The notes: a model not told the origin generated them from the sequence alone. 64,000 nucleotides of DNA from Deltaproteobacteria bacterium HGW-Deltaproteobacteria-2 (GCA_002840505.1 PHBC01000007.1:1-64000), one strand, 5' to 3'; shown: positions 1 through 9,236, counted from the first letter of the stretch. Made by a program: numbers and translations.

Positions 1-64
1 TTAATTGTAAAGCATCTGTAAAGCATCGTGTAAGTCACTTATCGTGATTTTGCATACTTAGTTA

Positions 65-403
65 TCACACCCCTCCACATCCACTAAGCAGAGCCGGAGC
101 CGCACCGGAATCAATGCCGGCTACGCTTGCCGAGGCCACCGGCGCTCCGTAATAAGTGTTTAAAATACCAACATTGAACACAATATCCGCGCCTTCACTG
201 AGATCATCACATTCCACATAAAGGCCGTGGAGTCTGTGACCTGCGGGTAAAACCGCAAGCGCAATAATTGCGTTGTTTGCTGCCGTTACTTCAACCTGAG
301 CTTTGGTCAACTCCATAGACCGGAAATCGGCACGTGCGCCACCGATAGCGGTCTTAGGAGGTTTGGTGTAAAGATCGGGTGCTAATTGGGCTGTTTTAGC
401 CAT
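65..403 (-). CDS. Putative phage head-associated protein
   Basis: A 112-residue protein of unrecognised family. It is rich in Ala, Gly and Val, with no signal peptide or membrane segment, and has the look of a small beta-rich virion protein. Its ATG follows a clear AAGGAGG ribosome site. It lies 33 bp downstream of the major capsid gene in the same transcription direction, the usual place for a head decoration, stabilisation or completion protein. That role is inferred from position only. The next genes of the module would be to the left, outside the window. Confidence 0.6.
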   Translation of the reverse strand: MAKTAQLAPDLYTKPPKTAIGGARADFRSMELTKAQVEVTAANNAIIALAVLPAGHRLHGLYVECDDLSEGADIVFNVGILNTYYGAPVASASVAGIDSGAAPALLSGCGGV

Positions 404-436
404 AAAAGTAATCCTCCTTGCTTTTATTTTTACTGC

Positions 437-1546
437 TTACGGCCTGGCCGCTGCCGTGTCTATGGCCATTACGCCAAAATCGTTACCGTTAAAGGTAACT
501 TTCTTGAATCCCCAAATGGTATGGGTTGTAATAATGACCTTGTTACCATTGTCGCGTTCCTCTTCGTGCCAGCCAAAACGCAAATCCTGCCCTGGAGAAC
601 CGAAGGCTATAACACCCGCCTGCATACCGCAGAACAACGCCCTTGATGCTGCAACGGCACCACTACCGTAATCAGTAAACCGGATGATGTTCGGGTGCGA
701 ATGGAGAACAACACCATTCCACATACCGATTCCGCCCTTAATAAAGGCAGACTCTTTCCCTGCCGCGGTTGCGATTGCTTTCTGGATATCCGCCCAATCG
801 TTTGTTGTGGTGTTCCGGCGCAGGTCGAATTTCTGATACGGGTCCATAATCATCAGAAAAACTTCTTCGCCATCCACTTCGCACTTCTGGATCTGCGGGA
901 TTTCCGAGTAAGCAGGGCCACCGCCGCCCATCATTTCCGCGTAAGCTACTGCGCGGTCAATAGGAAGAGTGGACATCTTATCGCTTGCCGTTACCGTACC
1001 TTTGGTTGTCGCCGTTCCACCATAAACGATATGGTTGGAATCGGGAGCGGTAAGACTGTTGTTTGCAAACCCCGAATATGTCGTAGGAAACACAAACTCG
1101 GTATTTGTGCCACGGGCGCCGGAGAGATACATCATAATGATCTCGTCAAAAACTCTTGCCCACCAGTCAACCGAACGCGCCTTGGCGACCTTACGCAGAT
1201 CGTGGAGCGTTCTTTTTCTGCTCATACGTCCGCCGCAATCGGCACCGCCGCGCATCTGATCAATGTAAACATTGTCAGTGTAGAACGATAACCCTTCTTC
1301 TTTCCCGTGGAGCTCTGCATCGCCTTCGATTGGCTGCATATTTAACTGCATACTCAAATCGTAGGTGATCTGTTCTCCCGCATCCGATTCCAGATCGGTA
1401 ATCTGCCAAATCGGCCGTGTGGGAACTTCGCCCTTTGCCATGAACTTCCGGGTGAAATAACCTTTTCGCCCAACGTCGACCGCCAGATTCCCGGAGTATC
1501 TTTTGACGGCCTTCGAGTCGTTGAGACCAATAATCGTCTGTCCCAT
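437..1546 (-). CDS. Major capsid protein, N4-gp56 family
   Basis: A 369-residue protein that builds the phage head shell. The sequence resembles the N4-gp56 family of major capsid proteins: an N-terminal segment with a GYFTRKFMAKGE-type stretch (about residues 30-42), a central SRKRTLHDLRKVAKARSVDW-like helix, and a C-terminal part ending in repeated beta strands with VVLHSHPNIIRF. I chose the ATG at 1546 over an upstream TTG because GGAGG lies six bases before it. It follows a small gene and the acidic putative scaffold gene, the order expected in a head module (portal, scaffold, capsid). I am confident of the capsid role and fairly confident of the family. Confidence 0.85.
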   Translation of the reverse strand: MGQTIIGLNDSKAVKRYSGNLAVDVGRKGYFTRKFMAKGEVPTRPIWQITDLESDAGEQITYDLSMQLNMQPIEGDAELHGKEEGLSFYTDNVYIDQMRGGADCGGRMSRKRTLHDLRKVAKARSVDWWARVFDEIIMMYLSGARGTNTEFVFPTTYSGFANNSLTAPDSNHIVYGGTATTKGTVTASDKMSTLPIDRAVAYAEMMGGGGPAYSEIPQIQKCEVDGEEVFLMIMDPYQKFDLRRNTTTNDWADIQKAIATAAGKESAFIKGGIGMWNGVVLHSHPNIIRFTDYGSGAVAASRALFCGMQAGVIAFGSPGQDLRFGWHEEERDNGNKVIITTHTIWGFKKVTFNGNDFGVMAIDTAAARP

Positions 1547-1595
1547 AATCAACCTCCAATTTTTTATTTAGACCGTCCTGGGTCGGTTATTAGGG

Positions 1596-1778
1596 CTACT
1601 GCCCTACAATTTGCTGCTTATAGTGTTTGATTGGTATTGACCTATCAGCAGTAATCTTCAAAACAGCTTTACGTCCTGCCTTTTCAGTAAGAAAAATAGA
1701 TATCTTCTGTGGTTTTTCGGAGGCAGGGACCTCAAAAACCAGCTCATTACCAACATCGATAATCTTAATAAGTGCCAT
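1596..1778 (-). CDS. Small hypothetical protein with a weakly CsrA-like C-terminal half
   Basis: A 60-residue protein in the gap between the putative scaffold and the capsid gene, with an ATG start two bases after the preceding stop. The last 25 residues (GRKAVLKITADRSIPIKH and following) have the spacing of hydrophobic, Ala and His/Arg positions seen in the C-terminal half of CsrA-type RNA-binding proteins. The first half does not match CsrA well and the canonical start is absent. I do not assign a function. It could equally be a minor head protein, as its position suggests. Confidence 0.5.
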   Translation of the reverse strand: MALIKIIDVGNELVFEVPASEKPQKISIFLTEKAGRKAVLKITADRSIPIKHYKQQIVGQ

Positions 1779-1780
1779 TT

Positions 1781-2833
1781 TTACACCCGCGCCAGATATG
1801 CTTCCTTTACTGCCGGAGACATTCTTTCAAGAGCTTGCTCGTATGCTTCACCGGACAATTTATCTATTTGCGCGAAAGAATCATCGACGCCCTCATTGTT
1901 TCCCGCCGCGTTTGGAATATCCGCCAGAGTTTTATGATCAGGTATCTTTGCCGCCGGTTTCGTTTCTACCTTCTTAACCTCTTTCTTTTCGGCCGGTTTG
2001 ATTCCAAATGCCTCTTTAACGGCTTTATCCGCCTTGACCAGAATTTGAATGCCTGTAAGACTTGCGTTCTTTGGATCATTGGATATTGCCTTGACCATTT
2101 CAGTCAGGGCTCCGAATAAGGCATTGCACTTAACCTTTTCCGCCGCATCTGTTACTCTGGACGCCATGTATTCCGGTTTGGCATTCAGGAAATAAATCTG
2201 TTCCTTCTTCCAAATCAACTCGTCTTTCTGTGCTTCAAACGCGGCTCTTGCTTCATCGTTGATCTTGGTATTGTGTTTGATAATTTCCCGATTGAGCTTG
2301 TCCCTCTCCGCGTTAAATTCCCTTTGGGTAATATCCCCAAGATCAAACTTTTCATCTAACGCATGAAGTTTTTCCGTGATCGCCGCTGGTATCTCTTCCG
2401 GAAGTTCCTCGAATACAGGCATTTCCTCTTTGGTTAATACCGGCTGAAAGTTCAGCAAAGCATCATCGGTCACTTCATCCTGAGCGGTATTTTGGGCAGC
2501 TTCAGCGGCTATAATTTCTTCGACGGTTTTACCCTGTTCTTTGGCTAATCCTTCAAGACGCGCCTGCTCTGCTGCTGCCGCCTCTTCTTTTTCCTTTTCT
2601 TCAAGAGATTTCTCGTCGCCGGCAATTCCTTCAAGAGTATTTTTATCGTCGTCGTTCAGTTCTTCTTTAGGCGCTTCTTCGCCTTCGGGCGCTGTAATGC
2701 CGTCAAGAATCCCTTCTTTTTCCGTAGGAGACAAATCACGCCATTCTTCCGCCGTATAACCTTCGGGCGGTTGCTCGACGTTATCATCAACCTGAATGTC
2801 CACGTTTACTTCATCAGCTTTTTCCTTAGCCAT
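1781..2833 (-). CDS. Putative capsid scaffolding protein (acidic, coiled-coil)
   Basis: A 350-residue, strongly acidic protein. Residues 1-130 are dominated by Glu, Asp, Lys and Ala and look disordered. Residues about 130-230 have long charged helices likely to form coiled coils. A Lys/Pro-rich linker (about 285-300) precedes a short helical C-terminus. The composition, the helical content and the position two genes upstream of the major capsid gene all fit a scaffolding protein that guides head assembly and is then lost. No protease domain is visible. The assignment rests on composition and context. Confidence 0.6.
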   Translation of the reverse strand: MAKEKADEVNVDIQVDDNVEQPPEGYTAEEWRDLSPTEKEGILDGITAPEGEEAPKEELNDDDKNTLEGIAGDEKSLEEKEKEEAAAAEQARLEGLAKEQGKTVEEIIAAEAAQNTAQDEVTDDALLNFQPVLTKEEMPVFEELPEEIPAAITEKLHALDEKFDLGDITQREFNAERDKLNREIIKHNTKINDEARAAFEAQKDELIWKKEQIYFLNAKPEYMASRVTDAAEKVKCNALFGALTEMVKAISNDPKNASLTGIQILVKADKAVKEAFGIKPAEKKEVKKVETKPAAKIPDHKTLADIPNAAGNNEGVDDSFAQIDKLSGEAYEQALERMSPAVKEAYLARV

Positions 2834-2861
2834 CCTTTCAATCCTCCCTTAAATTCGTATT

Positions 2862-3095
2862 TTAAAGCGTTACCGTTGCCAGCGAACCATTAGCCAAGCC
2901 GCAATACAGAACGCCGGAATAGATCGACATGGACTTGATCTTGCTTCCGAGACTGGCGATAGTGCTTACTACCTCAGTCGCTATGGTAAATCGGATAATG
3001 TCGCCTTTATTCGTTCCGAGATAAACGTAAGTTCCGTCCGTCTCGCTTGCTGTCACCTGTGCGTCAAAAACCTTAGCTATTGCTACTGTTGCCAT
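2862..3095 (-). CDS. Small phage protein resembling one beta-propeller blade pair
   Basis: A 77-residue protein of unknown function. The pattern YVYLGTNKGDIIRFTIATEV, then LGSKIKSMSIYSGVLYCGLANG, resembles successive strands of WD40- or YVTN-type propeller blades, but there is room for only one or two blades, so it cannot make a full propeller unless it oligomerises. It sits between the sugar-modification cassette and the putative scaffold gene. A role as a head decoration or fibre-associated protein is possible but is not shown. Confidence 0.5.
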   Translation of the reverse strand: MATVAIAKVFDAQVTASETDGTYVYLGTNKGDIIRFTIATEVVSTIASLGSKIKSMSIYSGVLYCGLANGSLATVTL

Positions 3096-3161
3096 AACCT
3101 GATACCTCCTTTTTTTTGAAGAGTCTGACGACTCTGTATTCTCACCATTTCTTTGGTGGAC

Positions 3162-4241
3162 TTAAATCATTTCAGCAACCGCCCTGCATATCCTTTCAGG
3201 TGTAATCAGGCGCATACAGTCAGCGCCCTGTTTATCGTGACATTGGCAGGAGCCCGGGACATCCCAACACGGCACACACGCCAACTTTCCTTTCGGGTAA
3301 ATAGTTCTAACGGTCGGATAATAGGTAGTTCTGGTCCTCGGATCGATGTTGCCGAACAATCCCAGGCACTTCTTTTTCAGAGCGGCAGCTATATGAAGGG
3401 CGCCGGTATCCGGAGTAATAATCAGATCGGCAATGGAAGTAAGGGAGATTAAATCAGCCTCATTCGTTTTATCCAGTAAGTTCAGAACATTATCGTTATT
3501 CAGTTCAGTAAGGCTTCTATTCCAGTGCTCCGTTTTCCCCATGATGATAATCGTTGCATCCAACCGGCGGATCAGTTTGTTTACCAAAGGAGAAACATAT
3601 TCAGGCGGGATAACCCTAACAGGAGATTTACTTGTCGGATTAAGGCCGATAACGGGTCCCGACCTCTTCGGAAGCATAGTCTTGAACTTCTTCCGGCTTT
3701 CCTTGTCGATAGGTAGATTAAAATACTTTCTGTTTGAATTAACACCGCAAAGCCGGTCAAAATTATCCGACCGATCTTTAGATACATAATCAATCCATGG
3801 AAGTGAACCGGGACCTATGTTGGATGGTTCAACCGCATAACGCAGATCAATAATCTCATCAAAGGAATATTTATTGATGTCGTCAATCTTGATACAGTAA
3901 TCGACGCCATTCAGTTTGCTCATTACCTTGGTGTATTGCGGGAGAGTGGCCAGGGTAAGTTTCTTGTTGGGATATTTCATCTTGCGCTTTACGATACTGG
4001 ACGAAAGAATAACGAGATCACCTATACCGCCCATGCGAATAAGACAGGTCCCGCCTATCTTCCGCACCTGATTGTCCTGTTCCATGATTTGAATATTTAC
4101 GACACCTTTACCCTGGACAATCTTTTCAGTTGGTAGGCAAACCAGCATCTTGCTTTTAATATCCGGGCCGAAGAATTCCCTTCCCATCTTATCGGAGAAG
4201 GTCATTTCCTTACCTGTATTTAGACTTTTCAGAATAAACAC
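3162..4241 (-). CDS. Glycosyltransferase family 9 (heptosyltransferase-like)
   Basis: A 359-residue enzyme expected to move a sugar from an ADP- or other nucleotide-activated donor to a glycan or protein. The N-terminal Rossmann half begins near residue 65 (CLIRMGGIGDLVILSSS, the family's glycine motif). The C-terminal half carries PDTGALHIAAALKKKCLGLFG (about 278-298), the hallmark of GT9 enzymes. About 60 extra residues precede the first domain. The GTG start has an AAGGAG site that overlaps the stop of the upstream methyltransferase gene, so the two are probably co-translated. GT9 enzymes normally build lipopolysaccharide core. Here the gene is embedded in a phage head module, which suggests modification of virions or of the host surface; this is inference. 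Confidence 0.8.
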   Translation of the reverse strand: MFILKSLNTGKEMTFSDKMGREFFGPDIKSKMLVCLPTEKIVQGKGVVNIQIMEQDNQVRKIGGTCLIRMGGIGDLVILSSSIVKRKMKYPNKKLTLATLPQYTKVMSKLNGVDYCIKIDDINKYSFDEIIDLRYAVEPSNIGPGSLPWIDYVSKDRSDNFDRLCGVNSNRKYFNLPIDKESRKKFKTMLPKRSGPVIGLNPTSKSPVRVIPPEYVSPLVNKLIRRLDATIIIMGKTEHWNRSLTELNNDNVLNLLDKTNEADLISLTSIADLIITPDTGALHIAAALKKKCLGLFGNIDPRTRTTYYPTVRTIYPKGKLACVPCWDVPGSCQCHDKQGADCMRLITPERICRAVAEMI

Positions 4242-4245
4242 TTTC

Positions 4246-4773
4246 TTAGCTCCTTATTTTTTTAAGCACTAAATCAAAACAGTAATCATCAATGAGACCT
4301 ATCTCGTGGACGATTTGATACATTCCGTTGAGATGTTTACTCAGCACGTTCTTCAGGAATTCGAGTCCGAAATCAGGAACACTATGAGCTTCGTTGTGGT
4401 TCTGGCCTGTTTTCCGGCAGTGCTCCGAATAAACAACTTCATCGGGCCCATAGAGAACGAGAAACCCGCCATGCTTAACTACACGGAGCCACTCTTTCAA
4501 AACAATCGGGGTTTCTTCCGCTTTGAAATCTTCGAGCAGGTGAGACGAATAGACGAAATCGAATACATCATCCTTGAACCAGTAAAGGTTTCGGGCGTCT
4601 CCGGCTAGATTCTGAGGATGGTCGCTTTCACTTTTGGTCAAACGCAATTCAAATTGCTGATCCATGGCAATTGCATGGGGAGTTATCGGATCTCCGCCGT
4701 AACCGAGATCAATTCCGTTGCCTACGCAATATAACGCTAATCTTTCCCTTGCTTTCGATGTTTCCAAATTCAT
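4246..4773 (-). CDS. Class I SAM-dependent methyltransferase
   Basis: A 175-residue protein of the methyltransferase type 11 kind. Visible signs are the SAM-binding loop GNGIDLGYGG (about 18-27), an acidic strand end near residue 39, the GDARNLYWFKDDVFDFVYSSHLLED stretch (motifs II-III, about 58-82), and WLRVVKHGGFLVLYGPDE (motif IV region, about 95-112). It overlaps the glycosyltransferase fusion gene by TAATG and is followed at once by the GT9 gene. The three look like one translationally coupled cassette. The substrate is unknown; a sugar, as in O-methylated glycans, is a plausible guess from the neighbours. Confidence 0.75.
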   Translation of the reverse strand: MNLETSKARERLALYCVGNGIDLGYGGDPITPHAIAMDQQFELRLTKSESDHPQNLAGDARNLYWFKDDVFDFVYSSHLLEDFKAEETPIVLKEWLRVVKHGGFLVLYGPDEVVYSEHCRKTGQNHNEAHSVPDFGLEFLKNVLSKHLNGMYQIVHEIGLIDDYCFDLVLKKIRS

Positions 4774-6068
4774 TATTTAATTCTCCTGAACATTAATGTT
4801 TCAAAACACTTCTCAGCTAACTCGTAGCCGTTACTCAGAAGGAAATTGACGCCCTCTTTGTATTCGGCTCTTTCCGCGTCGTCCCATGCCAGAAGAGAAC
4901 CGACTTTCAATTTCTTGAAAGCACTCTTCGCGCATTCGTTTCGATCGCGACCGTCAATAAGGATAAAATCGAAATTTTGATCAGGAATGTTGTCTACAAA
5001 TCCGTTATAGGGGCGCGGAAGGACATTCATTTCCACGTTGTCCAGATTGTTAGCAGCTACATAATCGGCAAATTTCTGATCATGTTCTAAAGAAACTATT
5101 CTTTTCACGCGCGGGGAAAACCAAACAGTGGAATTGCCGGCTCCGAATTCAAGGATATTCATATAGGGCTTCAAATAGTTATTGAGATAATCTATTGCAG
5201 TTATATGAAACCATGGTCTTGCTTTGCCGTCTGGCGGGAAATAAAGCGGAATCCTGCTCTTGATCGCATTCAAAAGAGAAAGGGGATATTTGCCGTTGTA
5301 TTTATACAAGTTGTAACGCAGTTGCGGATTGAGCGGGTAACTTTCGTTCTTTATCCAATCAATAATTGCTTCATCTGGTAATCCCTTTAACCAAAGATAT
5401 TCGCCCGTCTCTCGATCATGATGCCTCTTTATCGTCCAGAGCATTTTCTTAATGAGACGTTCTTCGGACCGCACCCACCCGCAATGGTAAATATTCGCCA
5501 AATGAAAACGTGCATCTTTGTAATTTTCTTTTAATGCTATATGCAGGCCGTTCTCTATTACAGCATCCGGGAAATGCCGATACAGGCGCAACATACACAT
5601 TCCCGACTCTGGCGTAATGCAAAGGTCGAGATCGTATTTCACATGGCTGAAATCTTCACAAAAAAGGATATGATCAAGGGCCACTCTGTGAATTTCTTTG
5701 TGGTCCATAATGTGTTGAAAAGCTTCTTTTAATTCTTTTTCGTCGTAAACCTCATCTCCATCCGGACAAAAGAATATGTCAGCGTCCGAATCGATGTGTT
5801 TCAGGTATTCCTGCCTCAGCTCTCTTTGATGATCGACGAATCCCTTGCGAATCCAGACTATTTTATGTTCCGGCCGTTCCTCAAACTCGCGAATAATCTC
5901 AGGTGTCTTGTCGGTAGATAATCCTTCAGGAGAGGCCGCGAAATGAAATGAATGTTCTGCGCCTTCCACAATGATAATCTTATCGACAACATTATAGAAA
6001 GACTCCAGGGAATAACGGAGATAATCTTCTTCATTAAAAACAATCATTCCAACAACTACTTTAGGCAT
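4773..6068 (-). CDS. Fusion of family 2 glycosyltransferase and SAM methyltransferase
   Basis: A 431-residue two-domain protein. Residues 1-220 are a GT2-type glycosyltransferase: VVVGMIVFNEEDYLRYSLESF at the start, IIIVEG at about 32, and PDGDEVYDE (the DxD-like metal site) near residue 103. Residues about 290-431 form a separate methyltransferase fold with NILEFGAGNSTVWFSP (SAM loop), SLEHD (acidic ribose-binding end) and FDFILIDGRDR. The start codon overlaps the portal stop by 8 bases and has a GGAG site. Fusing a sugar transferase to a methyltransferase suggests that one polypeptide adds and caps a glycan. The acceptor is not known. Confidence 0.75.
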   Translation of the reverse strand: MPKVVVGMIVFNEEDYLRYSLESFYNVVDKIIIVEGAEHSFHFAASPEGLSTDKTPEIIREFEERPEHKIVWIRKGFVDHQRELRQEYLKHIDSDADIFFCPDGDEVYDEKELKEAFQHIMDHKEIHRVALDHILFCEDFSHVKYDLDLCITPESGMCMLRLYRHFPDAVIENGLHIALKENYKDARFHLANIYHCGWVRSEERLIKKMLWTIKRHHDRETGEYLWLKGLPDEAIIDWIKNESYPLNPQLRYNLYKYNGKYPLSLLNAIKSRIPLYFPPDGKARPWFHITAIDYLNNYLKPYMNILEFGAGNSTVWFSPRVKRIVSLEHDQKFADYVAANNLDNVEMNVLPRPYNGFVDNIPDQNFDFILIDGRDRNECAKSAFKKLKVGSLLAWDDAERAEYKEGVNFLLSNGYELAEKCFETLMFRRIK

Positions 6069-8244
6069 TATTATCTCCTTCTATCGATTGTGCTACCCCT
6101 GCTTCGGCAAGTATCTGGTCGGCTGTGTCGGCTAATCCCGGAACAAGCTTTAAGGTTCCCGCAACTTCCAGAGCCTTTAAATAACCTTCCAATTTCTTCA
6201 TTGTGGCGCTGACTGTATCCAGCGTGGCCTTAGAGTTCTTGGCGTTGACTTCAGCCTCTTTGCTTGCCAGTTCAATTTGTGCCATGGCCTGTTGTAATTG
6301 CTTGGCAAACTGTTGTTCCTGAGCCATAGCCGCTTCGTTTTGCTTAATCTGTTCTTTCTCTTCGGGTGTTTGTTCATCCTCGGGAGCGCTTTCGCCGTTG
6401 ATCTTGCGAATACGCGAAACGATTTCATCCTTGCCGGGCAGTTCATCCATCATATTGACAACCATATCGAGAAGCTTAAGGGCGACTTCCGGCATGGATT
6501 GTGATAGGGCCGTGACCATTTCGGTCAATGTGTCCAACATGGATTGTCTGATTGTGTCTTTGAAGTTCTGCTTGCCGATAACAAAATCCGCTTTGGCTTC
6601 GGTTATGTTATTCGCAATGGTGCCGTCGTCTTTGTGCTCGTTAATGGTAATGAATTCATCTTTGCGCTCGTCGCCGGTTATGCGATATTCTCTCTCTTGA
6701 TCGTAGAACTGTTCAATTAGAGAAAGTCTGATTTCTCCCTCGGTCTGCAGGGAAAGATACATATTGTCGAACATAATGCCCTGCGCGGTCTGCGACTGCA
6801 TTAACTGCTTGTCCATGGCAACGCCGGACAAATCTTTACGCTTCTGATATTCTGCGTCATTGGTAACGCCGGAGACAGAATGGATAAATCTTTCATCGTC
6901 TCTGGCCATTTCCACGTGAGCGGCTGCTAGAGTTTGTTCTTTTTGGATTTCGAGTTTCTTTCCGACATTGACATCTACCCATCCATCGGCGCGATTAACC
7001 TCTTCGTAAGCCTCTTTCTTGTCGTCCACAGCGCCCTTCTCTGCGATAACTCTGTTGGCAGACAGAAGGAACAAAGCTCTTGATCGTCTCTTGTTTAGGT
7101 CGGATTGTGGATCTCTTAGGTCACGTATAACGCCGTAGGGCTGATTGTCGCGCTGCCTGCGGTAACAAAACATCGGAGTAAAAGGAAGCCTATTGTGATT
7201 GTACGGCGTCAAAATGTCTTGAAACAACGTAGCGGCTGACCAGATAGCTTGCCTTACTGTCAGTATATGAGCATCGGTTAAGGTAAAGTACCCACCATTC
7301 ACAAGGTATTGATGATCTTTTTCGGTCGGTCGGTAGATTGCGCCATGTAATGCACCATAAGGCGTATCGTCGTCTCTCTTTTTGAGAATCTGAACCGTTG
7401 CCGGCATTCGGTACCACATTTCGACAAACTTGATTCTCTGACGCGAAGAGCCATTACTGCCAAATAGCGCTTCCAGATCGCTCTCCAGATCAAACTCACT
7501 GGCTAGATCGGTAATGCTCGTATCATCTGGAAGGTACGGATAGAGGGAATTCACATTCTCGGCTATTACTTTAAGACGTTTTTCCCTTTCGGGAAACATA
7601 CCGATAGAGATATCAAGATCAATCCATTTTTCACGAATGACAAAGCGGAAGTCTGATCCGTCCATTGACAAGCCCAAGTGATCGTGCCACATATTACGCC
7701 AGCGCTCGGACCGAATAAAGATAGGTTCATCATCATTCTGCCGCACTCCCGTTTCGAGCCAACCAATACCGGCTTTAACGCAATCCTCGAAGGCTTTAGA
7801 CTTCTCATACTCACCTTTTGAGGCGTCCTGCGTGTATTTCATTAACTTGGTTTTTGATTTAGCCGATTCTGCGCCAACCTTTTTACGTGGCAATACCCGG
7901 TTATCTATTCGCGCCCGTCGCTCAGTTCCCAATATCCAGTTGACTGTATTCTTGGTTACATTGAAGACAAGAGGCGGCTGATTGCGCTTGTTAAGAACAG
8001 CCAAATCATCAGCGCTAAGTTGAATACCATCATAGTAATCTTCATCAGTGGCCATTTCTATGCGGTTCTCGGCCTGTGCTGCTCGCGCCTGCTTGCGCCA
8101 GTTCATTAACTTTCTTAAATGTTCGTTTGCTTCCGGGGTATCAAGTGGGTGGGTTTTAGGAACAAAGGTCTCCGGCGCTCCTTTGTCTTTCAAAAGGGCT
8201 TTTGAAATGCCGGTTTGTTTGGTTTCCCCTTTTGTGACTTTCAT
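6061..8244 (-). CDS. Phage portal protein (P22-like family)
   Basis: A 727-residue protein forming the dodecameric DNA gate at one vertex of the head, where terminase docks. The length and sequence match the large portal proteins of podovirus-like phages: NWRKQARAAQAENRIEMATDEDYYDGIQ near residue 48, then PPLVFNVTKNTVNWILGTERRARID (clip/stem region), GWLETGVR and YNHNRLPFTPMF. A long C-terminal helical region (about 600-700) rich in Gln, Glu and Ala would form the barrel seen in P22. The gene lies downstream of terminase and a run of small genes, and upstream of the glycan cassette and capsid. The ATG has no strong ribosome site nearby. Confidence 0.85.
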   Translation of the reverse strand: MKVTKGETKQTGISKALLKDKGAPETFVPKTHPLDTPEANEHLRKLMNWRKQARAAQAENRIEMATDEDYYDGIQLSADDLAVLNKRNQPPLVFNVTKNTVNWILGTERRARIDNRVLPRKKVGAESAKSKTKLMKYTQDASKGEYEKSKAFEDCVKAGIGWLETGVRQNDDEPIFIRSERWRNMWHDHLGLSMDGSDFRFVIREKWIDLDISIGMFPEREKRLKVIAENVNSLYPYLPDDTSITDLASEFDLESDLEALFGSNGSSRQRIKFVEMWYRMPATVQILKKRDDDTPYGALHGAIYRPTEKDHQYLVNGGYFTLTDAHILTVRQAIWSAATLFQDILTPYNHNRLPFTPMFCYRRQRDNQPYGVIRDLRDPQSDLNKRRSRALFLLSANRVIAEKGAVDDKKEAYEEVNRADGWVDVNVGKKLEIQKEQTLAAAHVEMARDDERFIHSVSGVTNDAEYQKRKDLSGVAMDKQLMQSQTAQGIMFDNMYLSLQTEGEIRLSLIEQFYDQEREYRITGDERKDEFITINEHKDDGTIANNITEAKADFVIGKQNFKDTIRQSMLDTLTEMVTALSQSMPEVALKLLDMVVNMMDELPGKDEIVSRIRKINGESAPEDEQTPEEKEQIKQNEAAMAQEQQFAKQLQQAMAQIELASKEAEVNAKNSKATLDTVSATMKKLEGYLKALEVAGTLKLVPGLADTADQILAEAGVAQSIEGDNNA

Positions 8245-8327
8245 TGGGGATATTTTAAAATATTACTTTTTTATTCTCGCTTGAAAAGGCAGGAAAGACC
8301 GAGAAAAGGTAAGAAAGAAAATGATGT

Positions 8328-8567
8328 TTATTGAATGGTCACGCCATCTACGGATATGTGCCGTCCCTTTTTGAGTTCATGCTGTATAAGCTCAGTGATA
8401 TAAATAAACGGCTTCCCCTCTTTGGGATTGTCTGCCGTTCTGTGAATGGGAATCCCCTCTCTCTTGATATAGTAGAGAGCTCCGCGCCACGTACCCATGC
8501 CGTATAGTTTCTTCATTACGGGTAAGATTTCAGCACTTCCAACTAATCTATTGGCGTCAACCGTCAT
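8328..8567 (-). CDS. Hypothetical phage protein, 79 residues
   Basis: A short protein of unrecognised family. The stretch EILPVMKKLYGMGTWRGALYYIKREGIPIHRTADNPKEGKPF has the shape of a small winged helix-turn-helix of the excisionase kind: a helix, a turn containing W, a recognition-like helix, then a wing with paired Gly/Pro. I therefore suspect DNA binding but cannot confirm it. It starts one base before the stop of the upstream gene and is the last gene before the portal. Confidence 0.5.
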   Translation of the reverse strand: MTVDANRLVGSAEILPVMKKLYGMGTWRGALYYIKREGIPIHRTADNPKEGKPFIYITELIQHELKKGRHISVDGVTIQ

Positions 8568-8568
8568 A

Positions 8569-9159
8569 TCATTCTCCCGTGATCAAATCAGTTTCATTCA
8601 GTTCGACTTCTTTGGTTATCTTGTGGCCGTCAATCGTCACCGTTACTTCTCCGGCAGCAACCTTGTTTTCCGGTGTTGCTTCAGGCATATCTTTAAGCTG
8701 ATCAAGACCATCCTGAATCCAGAGCAATAACTGAATAGCCGCTTGCACATGAGGATCAATGCCGAACATATGCAGGCATTTTGCCAGATTGTAACTGGTG
8801 CAGAGCATAATCCTCATCGTCCTGTTCAACGCAATGGCAAAAGCGATACAAAGAGCATCCTCAACTATCCGCGCCTTTTCGATATCTGACATTCTTATCG
8901 TTCTTGCTGCTTTCTGCGCTGCCTGATTTTTCATTAACACCTGATTAAACTCCAGAACATCGGACTCTATTGTTTGCCGGTCGAGATTGGCTCTTGGTTC
9001 TATATATTTCCAGATTGCATCTGTAAGTATGCAAAAGGCCATTCCTGGCATATCTTCTTTGTAAATCACCATGGCCGGCTTATATTCCTCTGCCTCGTCC
9101 TGATTGACGACTTTGATATGATCGTAACGACGTTTCAGATCTGATATGTATTTGATCAC
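8569..9159 (-). CDS. Hypothetical phage protein, 196 residues
   Basis: Unrecognised. The protein is mostly helical, with a central hydrophobic helix (ALCIAFAIALNRTMRIMLCTSYNLAKCL, about 105-132) and a C-terminal beta segment (VTVTIDGHKITKEVELNETD). The only usable start in frame near the end of the open frame is a GTG at 9159. It follows a small gene by about 75 bp and overlaps the next gene's start. The position between terminase and portal is shared by many small, phage-specific accessory genes, and no role can be inferred. Confidence 0.5.
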   Translation of the reverse strand: MIKYISDLKRRYDHIKVVNQDEAEEYKPAMVIYKEDMPGMAFCILTDAIWKYIEPRANLDRQTIESDVLEFNQVLMKNQAAQKAARTIRMSDIEKARIVEDALCIAFAIALNRTMRIMLCTSYNLAKCLHMFGIDPHVQAAIQLLLWIQDGLDQLKDMPEATPENKVAAGEVTVTIDGHKITKEVELNETDLITGE

Positions 9160-9236
9160 TGCATAGCCTAATCATCTTTCAAGAACTCCTTTCTTGGTTG
9201 TGAACTCGTCGGGGTTAATGTTGAAGACTTCTTCAC

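Noticed and set aside
695-1291. Long plus-strand open frame opposite the capsid gene
   Set aside because: It lies wholly within the capsid gene, has no ribosome site, and its composition (many Arg, His and Cys) is that of an antisense shadow.
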